Assembly: GCF_017313335.1 (NCBI RefSeq)
Contig: NZ_JAFLQW010000667.1
Coordinates: forward strand, 1 to 38,662
Direction of reading: 5' to 3'
Length of the DNA: 38,662 bases
DNA from: Phormidium pseudopriestleyi FRX01
GTDB lineage: Bacteria > Cyanobacteriota > Cyanobacteriia > Cyanobacteriales > Laspinemataceae
Positions 6,446 to 14,409 of the stretch are shown piece by piece. The notes below the pieces were generated by a model that was not told the DNA's origin, ran no database searches, and was given only the letters and a program-made list of their open reading frames with translations. How positions within the stretch are numbered: position 1 is the stretch's first letter; each line of letters starts with the position of its first letter. A program made the position numbers and the translations under genes.

Positions 6446-8107
6446 ATGAATATCAATGCATCTATTATTGACCAACGTTTAGCATCAGTCGTTAACGAGA
6501 TTCAGGAAAAGTCGGGGGCAGAGTTAGGCATCAGAGATGAAGGCAGGCTCAAATCCGTAGCGTTTGTGTATTTATGTGTTAAAACCCTCTTGGATTTAGG
6601 GGATGACGACGCTTTTGATTGCTTAACCGAAGGGGGGGGTGATTTTGGAGTAGATGCCATCCACATTTCTGAGGAGTACGATGGTGAATTTACCGTAAGC
6701 TTATTTCAAGCAAGATATAGAAATAATCTAGACGGACAATCCAACTTCCCTGAACAAGGAATAGATAGTTTAATCAAGGCAATTCAATACTTATTTAACC
6801 CAGCATCTAGACTGGAACATATTAATCAACGACTACTCGCCAAAGTGGAAGAAGCTCGCAGTTTAATTCGTGATGGTTACATTCCACAAGTTAGAGCATT
6901 AGCTTGCAATAATGGCATCCGGTGGAATTCATCGGCTCAGGAAGCTATTAACCGCACGGGTTTTGGTGAGCAGGTGACATGGGAACATATTAATCACGAG
7001 CGATTAGTTAAAATCCTGCAATCGCCCAAACCCGTCAAAGATTCTTTGCAACTCAGTGGTAAGGCGATCATTGAGGATATGGAGTTTAGCCGCGTATTAG
7101 TCGGCAGAATTTCCGTTACTGAAATCGCTGCACTGATTCAGCGACATGGAGAACGATTATTAGAGCGTAATATCCGGCGTTACTTAGGCTTACAAGGAAA
7201 CCGGGTTAACGAGAGCATTAAACATACTTTGACTAGCGATGAGAAAAATAACTTTTATTTTTATAATAATGGAATCACTCTAATTTGTGATAACTTTTAT
7301 TATAACGGGCTACAAAATAGTGATTATCAGGTTCGGGTGGAAAACTTGCAAATTATTAACGGGGGACAAACCTGCATGACTATTTTTAAAACCTTGCAAG
7401 AACCCAGTTTGCTGAATCAAAATGCCCAAGCTTATGTTTTGGTGCGATTATATCAATTACCTCCAGATGACCAAGCTTTTGTTCAACGAATTACTTACGC
7501 CACTAATAGTCAAAATCCAGTGGATTTGAAAGATTTACGCGCTAATGATGAACGCCAGAAACAACTGGAAATGGATATTCAGGCTTTGGGATTCAATTAC
7601 CGACGTAAGCGTTCTGATACCAGCAACAGACAGACAGATATTACTTCAGGAGTAGCCGCTGAAGCTGTCCTATCTATTTGGAGAAAAAAGCCTCATCAAG
7701 CCAAATTCTTCTCTCGTGAGCATTTTGGGAAACTGTATGATTCAATATTTACCGATGACTTGAACGGTTCCCAAGTGGTTCTGGCTGTTCTGCTGTATAG
7801 AATTTCAGAAAATCGTCGCAAACGGCCAGAGCAAACAGACCCATCCTTCGTTCGTTATGGTTCATGCTTTATTGCCATGCAGATGGGACGGAGACTGCTG
7901 GCTGATATGAATATTAAAATTAAAGATATTAGCCATCAGAATTTCCAACGCTCCCAGCAGCTTATTCACCAAAAGAGTGAGGATTATTTTAATGGCTCAG
8001 TCCAGGATATTCAACGAGCCCTTGAGGCTCTTTATGGCCAACAAGAAATTTCCTTGCAGCAGCTATCTGCCACCTTTAGGCGCGGCGATTTAATTAGTAG
8101 ACTTTAA
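6446..8107 (+). CDS. AIPR family protein, abortive-infection phage resistance
   Basis: Recognised by the AIPR hallmarks NNFYFYNNGIT, IINGGQT and YATNSQNPVDLKDL in the central region. The N-terminal ~110 residues look like a restriction-endonuclease fold: GGGDFGVD, then about 18 residues on a strand with QAR, fitting the Asp...(Glu/Gln)-x-Lys pattern of Mrr-like nucleases but with Arg for Lys. AIPR proteins are linked to abortive infection, acting in the cytoplasm, probably on nucleic acid. I choose the ATG at 6446: the in-frame ATG at 6377 would make the first 17 codons out of the repeated leader, and the matching repeat before tacA is untranslated. Neighbours are TA and retropepsin remnants, consistent with a defence region. 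Length about 553 residues, apparently intact. Confidence 0.85.
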   Translation: MNINASIIDQRLASVVNEIQEKSGAELGIRDEGRLKSVAFVYLCVKTLLDLGDDDAFDCLTEGGGDFGVDAIHISEEYDGEFTVSLFQARYRNNLDGQSNFPEQGIDSLIKAIQYLFNPASRLEHINQRLLAKVEEARSLIRDGYIPQVRALACNNGIRWNSSAQEAINRTGFGEQVTWEHINHERLVKILQSPKPVKDSLQLSGKAIIEDMEFSRVLVGRISVTEIAALIQRHGERLLERNIRRYLGLQGNRVNESIKHTLTSDEKNNFYFYNNGITLICDNFYYNGLQNSDYQVRVENLQIINGGQTCMTIFKTLQEPSLLNQNAQAYVLVRLYQLPPDDQAFVQRITYATNSQNPVDLKDLRANDERQKQLEMDIQALGFNYRRKRSDTSNRQTDITSGVAAEAVLSIWRKKPHQAKFFSREHFGKLYDSIFTDDLNGSQVVLAVLLYRISENRRKRPEQTDPSFVRYGSCFIAMQMGRRLLADMNIKIKDISHQNFQRSQQLIHQKSEDYFNGSVQDIQRALEALYGQQEISLQQLSATFRRGDLISRL

Positions 8108-8284
8108 TCGGTACAACGTCAGCTAATGACTCGTGAATCCCAAGTTCATTTCTAGTCAATATAGCAATAGTATCCGCATCAATAATCAGCCCCCCTATGA
8201 GCCAACCGATCGCCGTCCCCTCTGTTTCCTTCCCCTCCTCCCGCGCCACTGCCCTGGGTATGCGGCCCCTGAACCGGCCCCGGA

Positions 8285-8330
8285 TTGACATCCGGCAAAT
8301 TGCCGTATATCCTTAATTTATAGCTTTTAT
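8285..8330 (+). repeat. Repeated leader, copy B, upstream of the TacA-like gene
   Basis: Partner of the repeat at 6381-6427: it shares the TTGACA start, the CCGGCAAATT block, TATATCCTTAATT and the CTTTTAT end, with one single-base deletion and a few substitutions. It ends 22 bases before the next start codon, so both copies stand in the same position relative to a gene. Confidence 0.6.
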
Positions 8331-8352
8331 CTCATATTATGGAGCAACCCCC

Positions 8353-8640
8353 ATGACTCCTCCAACTGATTCTAAATCCTCAGCGCGGCTAGAAGCTCGT
8401 CTCAGTCAGGAAACTAAGGCTCTTGTGCAGAAGGCTGCTGATTTACAAGGACGAACCCTGACAGATTTTGTGGTAGCTGCTGTTCAAGCAGAAGCCTACA
8501 AAGTGATTGAGCATCACCAAACTCTCAAGCTAAGTCGAGAAGACAGTGAAGCGTTTGTGGATGCGATTCTCAATCCTCCGAAACCTAATGATGCCTTAAA
8601 ATCAGCAGCTTTACGGTACAAACAGGTGATGTCGGTTTAA
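8353..8640 (+). CDS. DUF1778 (TacA-type) antitoxin, orphan
   Basis: A 95-residue ribbon-helix-helix protein: an N-terminal strand (ARLEARLSQETKALVQKAADLQG), then RTLTDFVVAAVQAEA, matching DUF1778 antitoxins. These bind DNA through the RHH dimer and neutralise a GNAT acetyltransferase toxin (TacT) with an acidic C-terminal tail, here around LSREDSEAFVDAILNPP. Family operons place the toxin directly downstream. The next 238 bases hold no GNAT frame, so the antitoxin is orphan or its toxin has been lost. A GGAG lies 9 bases before the ATG. The repeated leader just upstream may be its promoter. Confidence 0.85.
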   Translation: MTPPTDSKSSARLEARLSQETKALVQKAADLQGRTLTDFVVAAVQAEAYKVIEHHQTLKLSREDSEAFVDAILNPPKPNDALKSAALRYKQVMSV

Positions 8641-8718
8641 GGGTTGTTAAAATCAACCTGCTTGATCAGCTGTTGCCTGTCTAAATTGGAGGTTAGAAAA
8701 TCATGAAACCGTTGGAGT

Positions 8719-8735
8719 GCGAGCATCTTGCTCGC
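8719..8735. repeat. Short palindrome between the antitoxin genes
   Basis: GCGAGCATCTTGCTCGC forms a 6-bp stem with a 5-base loop. This resembles a dispersed hairpin I know from other cyanobacterial genomes. It lies where the TacT toxin would be expected. Confidence 0.45.
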
Positions 8736-8835
8736 TAGGATCATTCAGTTTAAATGCGTAAGCAGCTTAGTCGAACCCATATCGGCTCAAACTTTTACTG
8801 TGGAGAAGAAAGTTGAGAGACCTAAATCCCTAATC

Positions 8836-8844
8836 TGCTATAAT
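8836..8844 (+). promoter_or_regulatory. Extended -10 promoter of the addiction-module gene
   Basis: TGcTATAAT is a perfect extended -10 box 34 bases before the ATG. The best -35 candidate (TTGAGA at 8813-8818) is 20 bp away, too far, which fits an extended -10 promoter. Confidence 0.55.
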
Positions 8845-8878
8845 TTATATTTTAAAGTTCAATGTTCTGGCAAGAATT

Positions 8879-9109
8879 ATGCGGTCACTTGAGCAACTGA
8901 CTGAGGAAATATTATCCCTGCCTAGTGAGTTGAGAGCACTTCTGGCTGATAAGTTAGTGGAAAGTTTGGAGTTCAGTGCTGACTCAGCAATTCAGGCGGT
9001 TTGGGTGACTGAAGCCCAGCGCCGCAGAGATCAGGTCCGAAATGGCTCTGTTCAGCGCATTTCCGGTGAAGAGGCTTTAGCGGAAGTCAGAGGGCTGATT
9101 GAGTCATGA
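8879..9109 (+). CDS. Addiction module antitoxin (TIGR02574 type)
   Basis: A 76-residue protein with the family pattern: a helical N-terminus (LTEEILSLPSELRALLADKLVESLE) and a C-terminal RISGEEALAEVRGLIES. Members are antitoxins paired with a ParE/RelE-type toxin encoded immediately downstream, usually overlapping. The overlap survives here: the toxin ATG shares bases with this TGA stop. The toxin frame then stops after nine codons. The antitoxin reading frame itself is intact. Confidence 0.85.
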   Translation: MRSLEQLTEEILSLPSELRALLADKLVESLEFSADSAIQAVWVTEAQRRRDQVRNGSVQRISGEEALAEVRGLIES

Positions 9110-9135
9110 AGGATGTCTTTCATCCCATTTGCTGA
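9106..9135 (+). pseudogene. Stub of a ParE/RelE-type toxin
   Basis: The frame overlapping the antitoxin stop (ATGA) reads MKDVFHPIC and then stops. Toxins of this family commonly begin with a short strand ending in FHP followed by a helix, so this looks like the first codons of the toxin with the rest deleted or replaced by the following oxidoreductase fragment. Confidence 0.4.
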
Positions 9136-9159
9136 TATCATAGGCAAATCATGTCCTGA

Positions 9160-9939
9160 ATGTCTGATCCAGCAACTGTGACTCCTGTGTTTGAATCCTT
9201 TGAACCCACACCCTCCCCAGAAGAACTGACCGATATTGTGGTAATCGGGAGTGGAATTGGCGGATTGTGCTGTGCTGCACTGTTGGCACAGTATGGTTTT
9301 GCAGTAACGGTTTGTGAGAGTCCCAGCATAGCAGGCGGTGCATCTCATAGTTTTTCGAGAAATGGTTATACCTTTGATTCGGGTCCATCGTTGCATTCGG
9401 GTTTGTCTGACTCTCCCTCGGCTCACCCGCTTAAACAAGTTTTGGATGCCATTGGTGAGACGGTTCCTTGTCTGACTTATGATACTTGGGGTTGTTATCT
9501 TCCGGAAGGTGAGTTAAAGATTGCGGTAGGTGCAGACCCGTTTTGTGAGGTGCTGCAAGAGTTGCGAGGTAGGGGCGCGGTTCAGGAATGGCGGAAGCTG
9601 CAACAGGTGATGGAACCTTTAGCAGCAGCGGCGAAGGCGATCGCCTCGGCACGTTTTGCACCGGCTGCTATCGCTCACTTGGGGAACATCGTCAAACTCA
9701 CCGGGCCTTTTAGTCGAGTCATGGATGAGGTGATTCAGGACCCGTTTATCCGCAACTGGTTGGATTTACTCTGTTTTCTGCTCTCTGGACTGCCTGCATC
9801 GGGGACTAGCGCCGCAGAAATGGCCTTTATGTTTGCGCAATGGTATCGCCCGGGAGTGGTGCTAGAGTACCCGATCGCCGCCAATACAATCGCCCCCTTA
9901 AACAAGCATCTGGCAATGCTAAAAACAATCGGGTTTTAA
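9160..9939 (+). pseudogene. Truncated CrtISO/phytoene-desaturase-like FAD oxidoreductase
   Basis: The 259-residue frame starts with a clean FAD-binding motif (VVIGSGIGGLCCAALLAQYG, then AGGASHSFSRNGYTFDSGPSLHSG), characteristic of carotenoid cis-trans isomerase and phytoene desaturase relatives. Those proteins are about 500 residues. This one loses its sense after GVVLEYPI, where relatives continue with a glycine-rich segment, and ends in an unrelated tail. The whole C-terminal half, including the second FAD contact, is missing, so it is unlikely to be active. A palindromic repeat begins 21 bases after the stop. Confidence 0.75.
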
Positions 9940-9960
9940 AACACCAAAAACCCGATTATT

Positions 9961-10033
9961 CTTCAGTTCGTAGTAACGCCTTCAGGCGTTACTACGAACT
10001 GAAGAAATAACGCCTGAAGGCGTTACTACGAAC
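9961..10033. repeat. Palindromic repeat cluster between converging genes
   Basis: A perfect 44-nt palindrome (20-bp arms, loop TTCA) spans 9961-10004. A partial second copy follows (TAACGCC/GGCGTTA at 10008-10025, then CTACGAAC). It resembles a dispersed element of cyanobacterial genomes. It overlaps the 3' end of the next gene, whose last codons and stop come from the repeat, and could also work as a bidirectional terminator. Confidence 0.75.
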
Positions 10034-11078
10034 TTACAGAATGGGTTAAGATATCGCGATGGTGGGGTGACTGTAAGTTGGTGATAGTGGGTCCGGATGG
10101 GATAATTCCCCCGGGATTTAAGGGGAAGAGGTTGCCGTAATAGTCTCGTTTGATACTATCGAGGTCGCAGGTGTCGGATACTCCGGAGAGTTGATAAATG
10201 TCTCGGAGATATCCTCCTAGGTTTTGATAGTCCTGGATGCGGCGTCTATTGCATTTAAATAATCCGTAATAGACGATATCAAAGCGAAATAAGGTGGTAA
10301 ATAGCCGCACATCGGCTAAGGTTAATTGGTTTCCACATAAGTATCGGTTCGTTTCCAATACAGCGTCTATTTCATCTAGGGTTGTAAAGAGTTCAGTGCA
10401 GGCAGTATCATAAGCGGTTTGACTTTGGGCAAATCCGCAGCGATAGACGCCGTTGTTAATTGATGGATAAATTTTATCGTTCCAATATTCTATTTTTTCG
10501 CGTAAGGATTCGGGATATAAATTGAGTTCAGGGTGGGTGCTAAATTCATTAAATTCTGAATTGAGCATCATGATGATTTCAGCACTTTCATTGTTGACAA
10601 TAGTCTGGGTTTGGGTATCAAAGAGGACTGGAACGGTGCAGCGTCCTTGATATCCGGGACGGGCGATCGCATACAATTCTGGGAGGGTTTGACAGCCGTA
10701 TTCTGCTTGGTCAAGGACCCAGATTCCGGCATCGGGAGAGGGGGAGACGATCGCAACTGAAATGGCCGATTCTAATCCTTTGAGCGATCGCACCACGAGG
10801 GTCCTATGCGCCCAAGGACAGCCTAATCCCACATACAGGCGATACCGTTCCTTTGCCGGGGGATAAGGGTTTTCCGGTTGGGTTCCCACGGAATTTCTAA
10901 ACTCGCTGGTGGGACGAATATATCCCCCCGTCTGATTGCGCGGGGCGAGTTTTGACATCATCAGTTGCCAGAGGGTTGTCCAGACAAATTTGCCCAGTTT
11001 AATTATAACTTTTGAGGGCAATTTCTTCCCTTTGTTCGGGGAGATATCGGTTTTGACAGGTGGAGTTTCTAAAGACAT
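10026..11078 (-). CDS. Glutathionyl-hydroquinone reductase (Xi-class GST)
   Basis: A 350-residue protein with the family signature: catalytic Cys87 in GCPWAHRT, the segment NNGVYRCGFA, a C-terminal GST helical domain (YLCGNQLTLADVRLFTTL), and the closing KRDYYGNL...NPGGIIPSGP. These enzymes reduce glutathionyl-hydroquinones and similar adducts with glutathione in the cytosol, recycling quinones and detoxifying. The first ~50 residues form a basic extension. The final residues (GTAAGTTCGTAG) are encoded by the palindromic repeat, so the native C-terminus was probably altered. The family is firm. Confidence 0.92.
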   Translation of the reverse strand: MSLETPPVKTDISPNKGKKLPSKVIIKLGKFVWTTLWQLMMSKLAPRNQTGGYIRPTSEFRNSVGTQPENPYPPAKERYRLYVGLGCPWAHRTLVVRSLKGLESAISVAIVSPSPDAGIWVLDQAEYGCQTLPELYAIARPGYQGRCTVPVLFDTQTQTIVNNESAEIIMMLNSEFNEFSTHPELNLYPESLREKIEYWNDKIYPSINNGVYRCGFAQSQTAYDTACTELFTTLDEIDAVLETNRYLCGNQLTLADVRLFTTLFRFDIVYYGLFKCNRRRIQDYQNLGGYLRDIYQLSGVSDTCDLDSIKRDYYGNLFPLNPGGIIPSGPTITNLQSPHHRDILTHSVSS

Positions 11079-11165
11079 AATGAATGGTTTGAAGGGGATA
11101 AATTCAGGAAAACATTTCCAATATTACAATTCTCGATCCGTATGCACATCGGAGTGCCTGGTTAT

Positions 11166-11672
11166 TTACTCGGGTAATTGCTGTTTGAGGGAAGCAATCA
11201 TTTCAGCATCTAGTTTGAGTTTTACCTCGATTAATCGGGTTGTATCTCGTAAAATTAAGGTTTGATTGTCTTCTACAGAAATTTCGGCTTCTCTCAAGGT
11301 CAAGGTTTGATATTTCAAGGCAGCGACTCCCATCTGCATGACGAGGGTGGGTTGGGATTGGGGATAAATGTAGAGTTGCTGCCGTTTGGGGTCGAGTTGC
11401 AGTTGTCTGACGGTGGTATTACGTTCGTCTGACATTCCCGGTTTTTGCCAATAGAGGGTAATGCCGCGTATATCGGGGTTGGCGATCGCAAAGGTTTCGT
11501 CAAAGCGTTGGGGTTCCCAATCCAATTCTCGAACCTCGTCCTTTTCCGAGAGGATGCGTTGGCGCAAAATAATCTCTTTATGGTTGAGATTGCGCCACCA
11601 TTGCCGGATTATCTCGAAATTTTGGACCATCTCGGGATTGCTGTTGCCAGACTGCCAAGTGATAAATTGCAC
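11166..11672 (-). CDS. Conserved hypothetical protein
   Basis: A 168-residue soluble protein with no signal peptide or membrane segment. It starts WQSGNSNPEMVQNFEIIRQWWRNL, and the rest alternates short beta strands (EISVEDNQTLILRDTTRLIEVKLKL). I recognise no catalytic motif. Nothing around it suggests a job; it is separated from the GST-like gene by 87 bases on the same strand and is divergent from the deacetylase gene. Confidence 0.7.
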   Translation of the reverse strand: MQFITWQSGNSNPEMVQNFEIIRQWWRNLNHKEIILRQRILSEKDEVRELDWEPQRFDETFAIANPDIRGITLYWQKPGMSDERNTTVRQLQLDPKRQQLYIYPQSQPTLVMQMGVAALKYQTLTLREAEISVEDNQTLILRDTTRLIEVKLKLDAEMIASLKQQLPE

Positions 11673-11769
11673 GATCGCCCTCCTGTATTGCTATCAATTA
11701 TCCCCATTTTAGAGTTTAAATTAGATTTTAAAGTTGACTGCACACCGGCAACGCTAAACCTCCCCTGAC

Positions 11770-12687
11770 ATGGACTTACCCATCGTTTATCATCCTGACT
11801 ATGTGGCCCCTCTGCCCCCATCCCATCGGTTCCCGATGGAAAAGTTTCGGTTACTCTATGAAATGCTTGTAGGCGATCGCGTTGTCACTCCCGAACAGTG
11901 TCACACGCCAGAATTGCCACCCCAGGACTGGATTGAATCAGTCCATGACCCCGCTTATGTCCAGGCATATTGCCAAGGCACTCTCGACACCAAAGCACAG
12001 CGACGGATTGGATTACCCTGGAGTGAGGCGATCGCCCATCGCACTTGTATCTCCATTGGTGGGGCAATTTTGACCGCAAAACTGGCGTTAGAGCATGGAT
12101 TAGCTTGCAACACGGCAGGAGGAACCCATCATGCCTTTCCAGATTTTGGGTCAGGGTTTTGCATTTTCAATGATTTGGCGATCGCCTCGCGGATGATCCA
12201 AAAATTAGCGGGAATTCGCAAAGTCTTAATTGTAGATTTGGACGTGCACCAAGGGGATGGGACGGCGTTTATTTTTCAAAATGACCCCGATGTATTTACT
12301 TTTTCTCTACACTGTGAGGCCAATTTCCCCGGGCGAAAACAAACCAGTGATTTAGATGTCCCTTTACCCGTGGGAATGGAGGATGATGAATACTTACAAA
12401 CCGTCGCCGGTTATTTACCAGATTTACTCCGCCAATTCCAGCCCGATTTAGTCTTGTATGACGCTGGAGTGGATGTTCATGCAGGCGATCGCCTAGGTAA
12501 ATTATCCCTGAGTGATACAGGGATTTTTCGGCGGGATATGCAGGTATTAAGCACCTGTCTCGCTGCCAGATATCCCGTTGCCTGTGTGATTGGGGGCGGA
12601 TATTGCGAGGATATGCGAGGTTTGGTCTATCGCCATTCTCTCTTACATCGTGCCGCAGCTCAAGTCTATCGCCAGTATCGCCTTTAG
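11770..12687 (+). CDS. Histone deacetylase family protein
   Basis: A complete 305-residue HDAC/acetylpolyamine-amidohydrolase fold. Visible motifs: GGTHHAF with the His120-His121 charge-relay pair, DLDVHQGDGT with Asp158 and His160 as zinc ligands, DAGVDVHAGDRLG with Asp235 as third ligand, and the IGGGY motif with the catalytic tyrosine. Size and motifs fit the class IV-like bacterial branch. Such enzymes remove acyl groups from lysines or small amines; the natural substrate here is unknown. The next gene is convergent. Confidence 0.93.
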   Translation: MDLPIVYHPDYVAPLPPSHRFPMEKFRLLYEMLVGDRVVTPEQCHTPELPPQDWIESVHDPAYVQAYCQGTLDTKAQRRIGLPWSEAIAHRTCISIGGAILTAKLALEHGLACNTAGGTHHAFPDFGSGFCIFNDLAIASRMIQKLAGIRKVLIVDLDVHQGDGTAFIFQNDPDVFTFSLHCEANFPGRKQTSDLDVPLPVGMEDDEYLQTVAGYLPDLLRQFQPDLVLYDAGVDVHAGDRLGKLSLSDTGIFRRDMQVLSTCLAARYPVACVIGGGYCEDMRGLVYRHSLLHRAAAQVYRQYRL

Positions 12688-12719
12688 TTCGGAGATCTGT
12701 GCCGGACCTCTCTCCGACT

Positions 12720-12744
12720 CCCCCTTCCCTCGCAGGGAAGGGGG
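12720..12744. repeat. G/C hairpin repeat, possible bidirectional terminator
   Basis: CCCCCTTCCCT and AGGGAAGGGGG form an 11-bp stem around CGC, followed by TTGGGGGGTTAGG. This is the same class as the hairpin inside the MITE-like element at 4643-4667. It lies between two convergent genes. Confidence 0.6.
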
Positions 12745-12796
12745 TTGGGGGGTTAGGTCTCCCCGCAACCCAATCCCCCAAACAAAAACAGTCAAA

Positions 12797-14365
12797 CTAC
12801 TCCCGTTCCAAAATTCTGACCATGCCTTTGGCACTGCCACTGACGAGCAGTTGTCCATCGGGACTGTAAACTAAGGACATAACGGCCCCACTTTCTTCCG
12901 TTAAAGCACAGACTAATTTGCCCGTGGGTAAATGCCAAATTTTGACCGTCCCATCGGCGCTGCCTGTGGCAAAGCTGTTCCCATCTGGGGCGAGGGCGAC
13001 TGCGGTTACGGGTCCTAAATGGGCGCTTAGACTCCACAGCAGTTCTCCGGTTTCCAAATTCCAGAGTTGAATACTGCCGTCGCCACTGCCGCCAATGAGG
13101 AGTTGTTGGGGGGAGATGACGATCGCCTCGACTGCATCTAAGCTGCCATTGAGGACCGACATCGGTTGTTTGGTTTGGAACTGCCAGAGGGTAATAGTGC
13201 CATCACCACCGCCTCGGGCGAGAATCTGACCATCGGGGGAAATGGCGAGGGAAAAGATGGGTCCGGTATAGTCTGTGAGGGTATCGATTAATTCAGCAGT
13301 GGACAAATCCCACAACTTAATCGTCTCGTCAAAACTGCCACTGACTAGGGTTTTGCCATCCGGGGCGATCGCCAAGGCGCGGACGGAACCCTCATGTCCC
13401 GTGAGGGTTTCTTTGCAAATTCCCCCGGGGAGTTCCCAGAGTTTGATGGTTTTATCCCAACTGGCAGAGGCGAGGGTTTTGCCATCCGGGGCGATCGCAA
13501 TGGAAAAAACCCCGCGTTTGTGTTCGGCGAGGACTTGCAACAGTTCTCCGGTGGCGAGTTTCCAGAGTTTAATACTGGTATCAAAACTGCCCGTTGCCAG
13601 GATTTGACCATCGGGGGTAATTCCCAGCGATCGCACCCAGTCGGCATGGGCGGGCAAACTGTGCCGACAGATCCAATTCTGTGCCGTGGGTTCCGAGGGT
13701 CCCGTGAATGAGGGCAGGACGATTTTTGACGAGGGCGGTTTGGATTTAGCGGGTTGAGAAGGGGTTGTCGATGTCGCGGGTTCCGGCGTCGCGGGTTCCG
13801 GTTGTGGGCGAGGTGGGGGCGAGGGCACCACGATTTGCGAGGTCAATTGGGAAATTGCCTCCTCCACTCGTTCTAAGCGGTAGGCAAAGGATGAGCGATT
13901 CAGATAGGCGATCGCATTGCCCAGACTTTCATCCAACAGGGCATATTGCTCTTTCAATCCGGTGATTTCGCGCTGAATCTGGGAGAGGTCCACCGATTCT
14001 AACTTAGCCAATCGGGTTTGAAAGCGGGCGAGTTCATCCGGGGACCCCGTAGACGAAGGGGGGCGACTGCCTTCCTCCACTTCGACTTGGGGAACGGGAA
14101 GTTGCTTATGGGATTCCACCCGTTGGGTGAGCATATCGAGTTCTTCCGCCAATTGTCGATGCAGTCGATTCGTGGTTCCACTAACTCGGCGAGTTTGGTG
14201 TTCCAGGCGATACCGGGCGATCGCATTCAGAATCAGGGAACTGCAAATCAGCGGGGCGGCAACATAGATTGCCCAATTTAAAAAGACCGCCACTATCGAC
14301 GCCACCACTGACGCGAACAAGGAAGCATATTCTGCGGTTTCTAGCCAATGACGGTGATTTGACAT
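12797..14365 (-). CDS. Membrane-anchored WD40 repeat protein
   Basis: About 522 residues. The N-terminus has two hydrophobic segments (about residues 15-50), then a helical, probably coiled-coil stretch, a proline-rich linker (PSPPPRPQPEP and following), and seven WD40 repeats to the C-terminus. The blades end in LWKL, LWEL, LWDL, LWQF, LWNL, IWHL and a last degenerate one, giving one complete beta-propeller. It is probably a scaffold held at the membrane. A TTG at 14383 would extend it, but AAGGA four bases before the ATG at 14365 favours the shorter start. No enzymatic domain is seen. Confidence 0.88.
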   Translation of the reverse strand: MSNHRHWLETAEYASLFASVVASIVAVFLNWAIYVAAPLICSSLILNAIARYRLEHQTRRVSGTTNRLHRQLAEELDMLTQRVESHKQLPVPQVEVEEGSRPPSSTGSPDELARFQTRLAKLESVDLSQIQREITGLKEQYALLDESLGNAIAYLNRSSFAYRLERVEEAISQLTSQIVVPSPPPRPQPEPATPEPATSTTPSQPAKSKPPSSKIVLPSFTGPSEPTAQNWICRHSLPAHADWVRSLGITPDGQILATGSFDTSIKLWKLATGELLQVLAEHKRGVFSIAIAPDGKTLASASWDKTIKLWELPGGICKETLTGHEGSVRALAIAPDGKTLVSGSFDETIKLWDLSTAELIDTLTDYTGPIFSLAISPDGQILARGGGDGTITLWQFQTKQPMSVLNGSLDAVEAIVISPQQLLIGGSGDGSIQLWNLETGELLWSLSAHLGPVTAVALAPDGNSFATGSADGTVKIWHLPTGKLVCALTEESGAVMSLVYSPDGQLLVSGSAKGMVRILERE

Positions 14366-14409
14366 GGAGTCCTTACCCACCAACCGGAGCCTACATTACA
14401 ATTGCCATT

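Noticed and set aside
8094-8291. 65-codon minus-strand ORF with an IDADTIAILTRN segment reminiscent of a VapC toxin end
   Set aside because: Its N-terminal half is antisense of the repeated leader and it overlaps the AIPR 3' end; the similarity is too short to claim a gene remnant.
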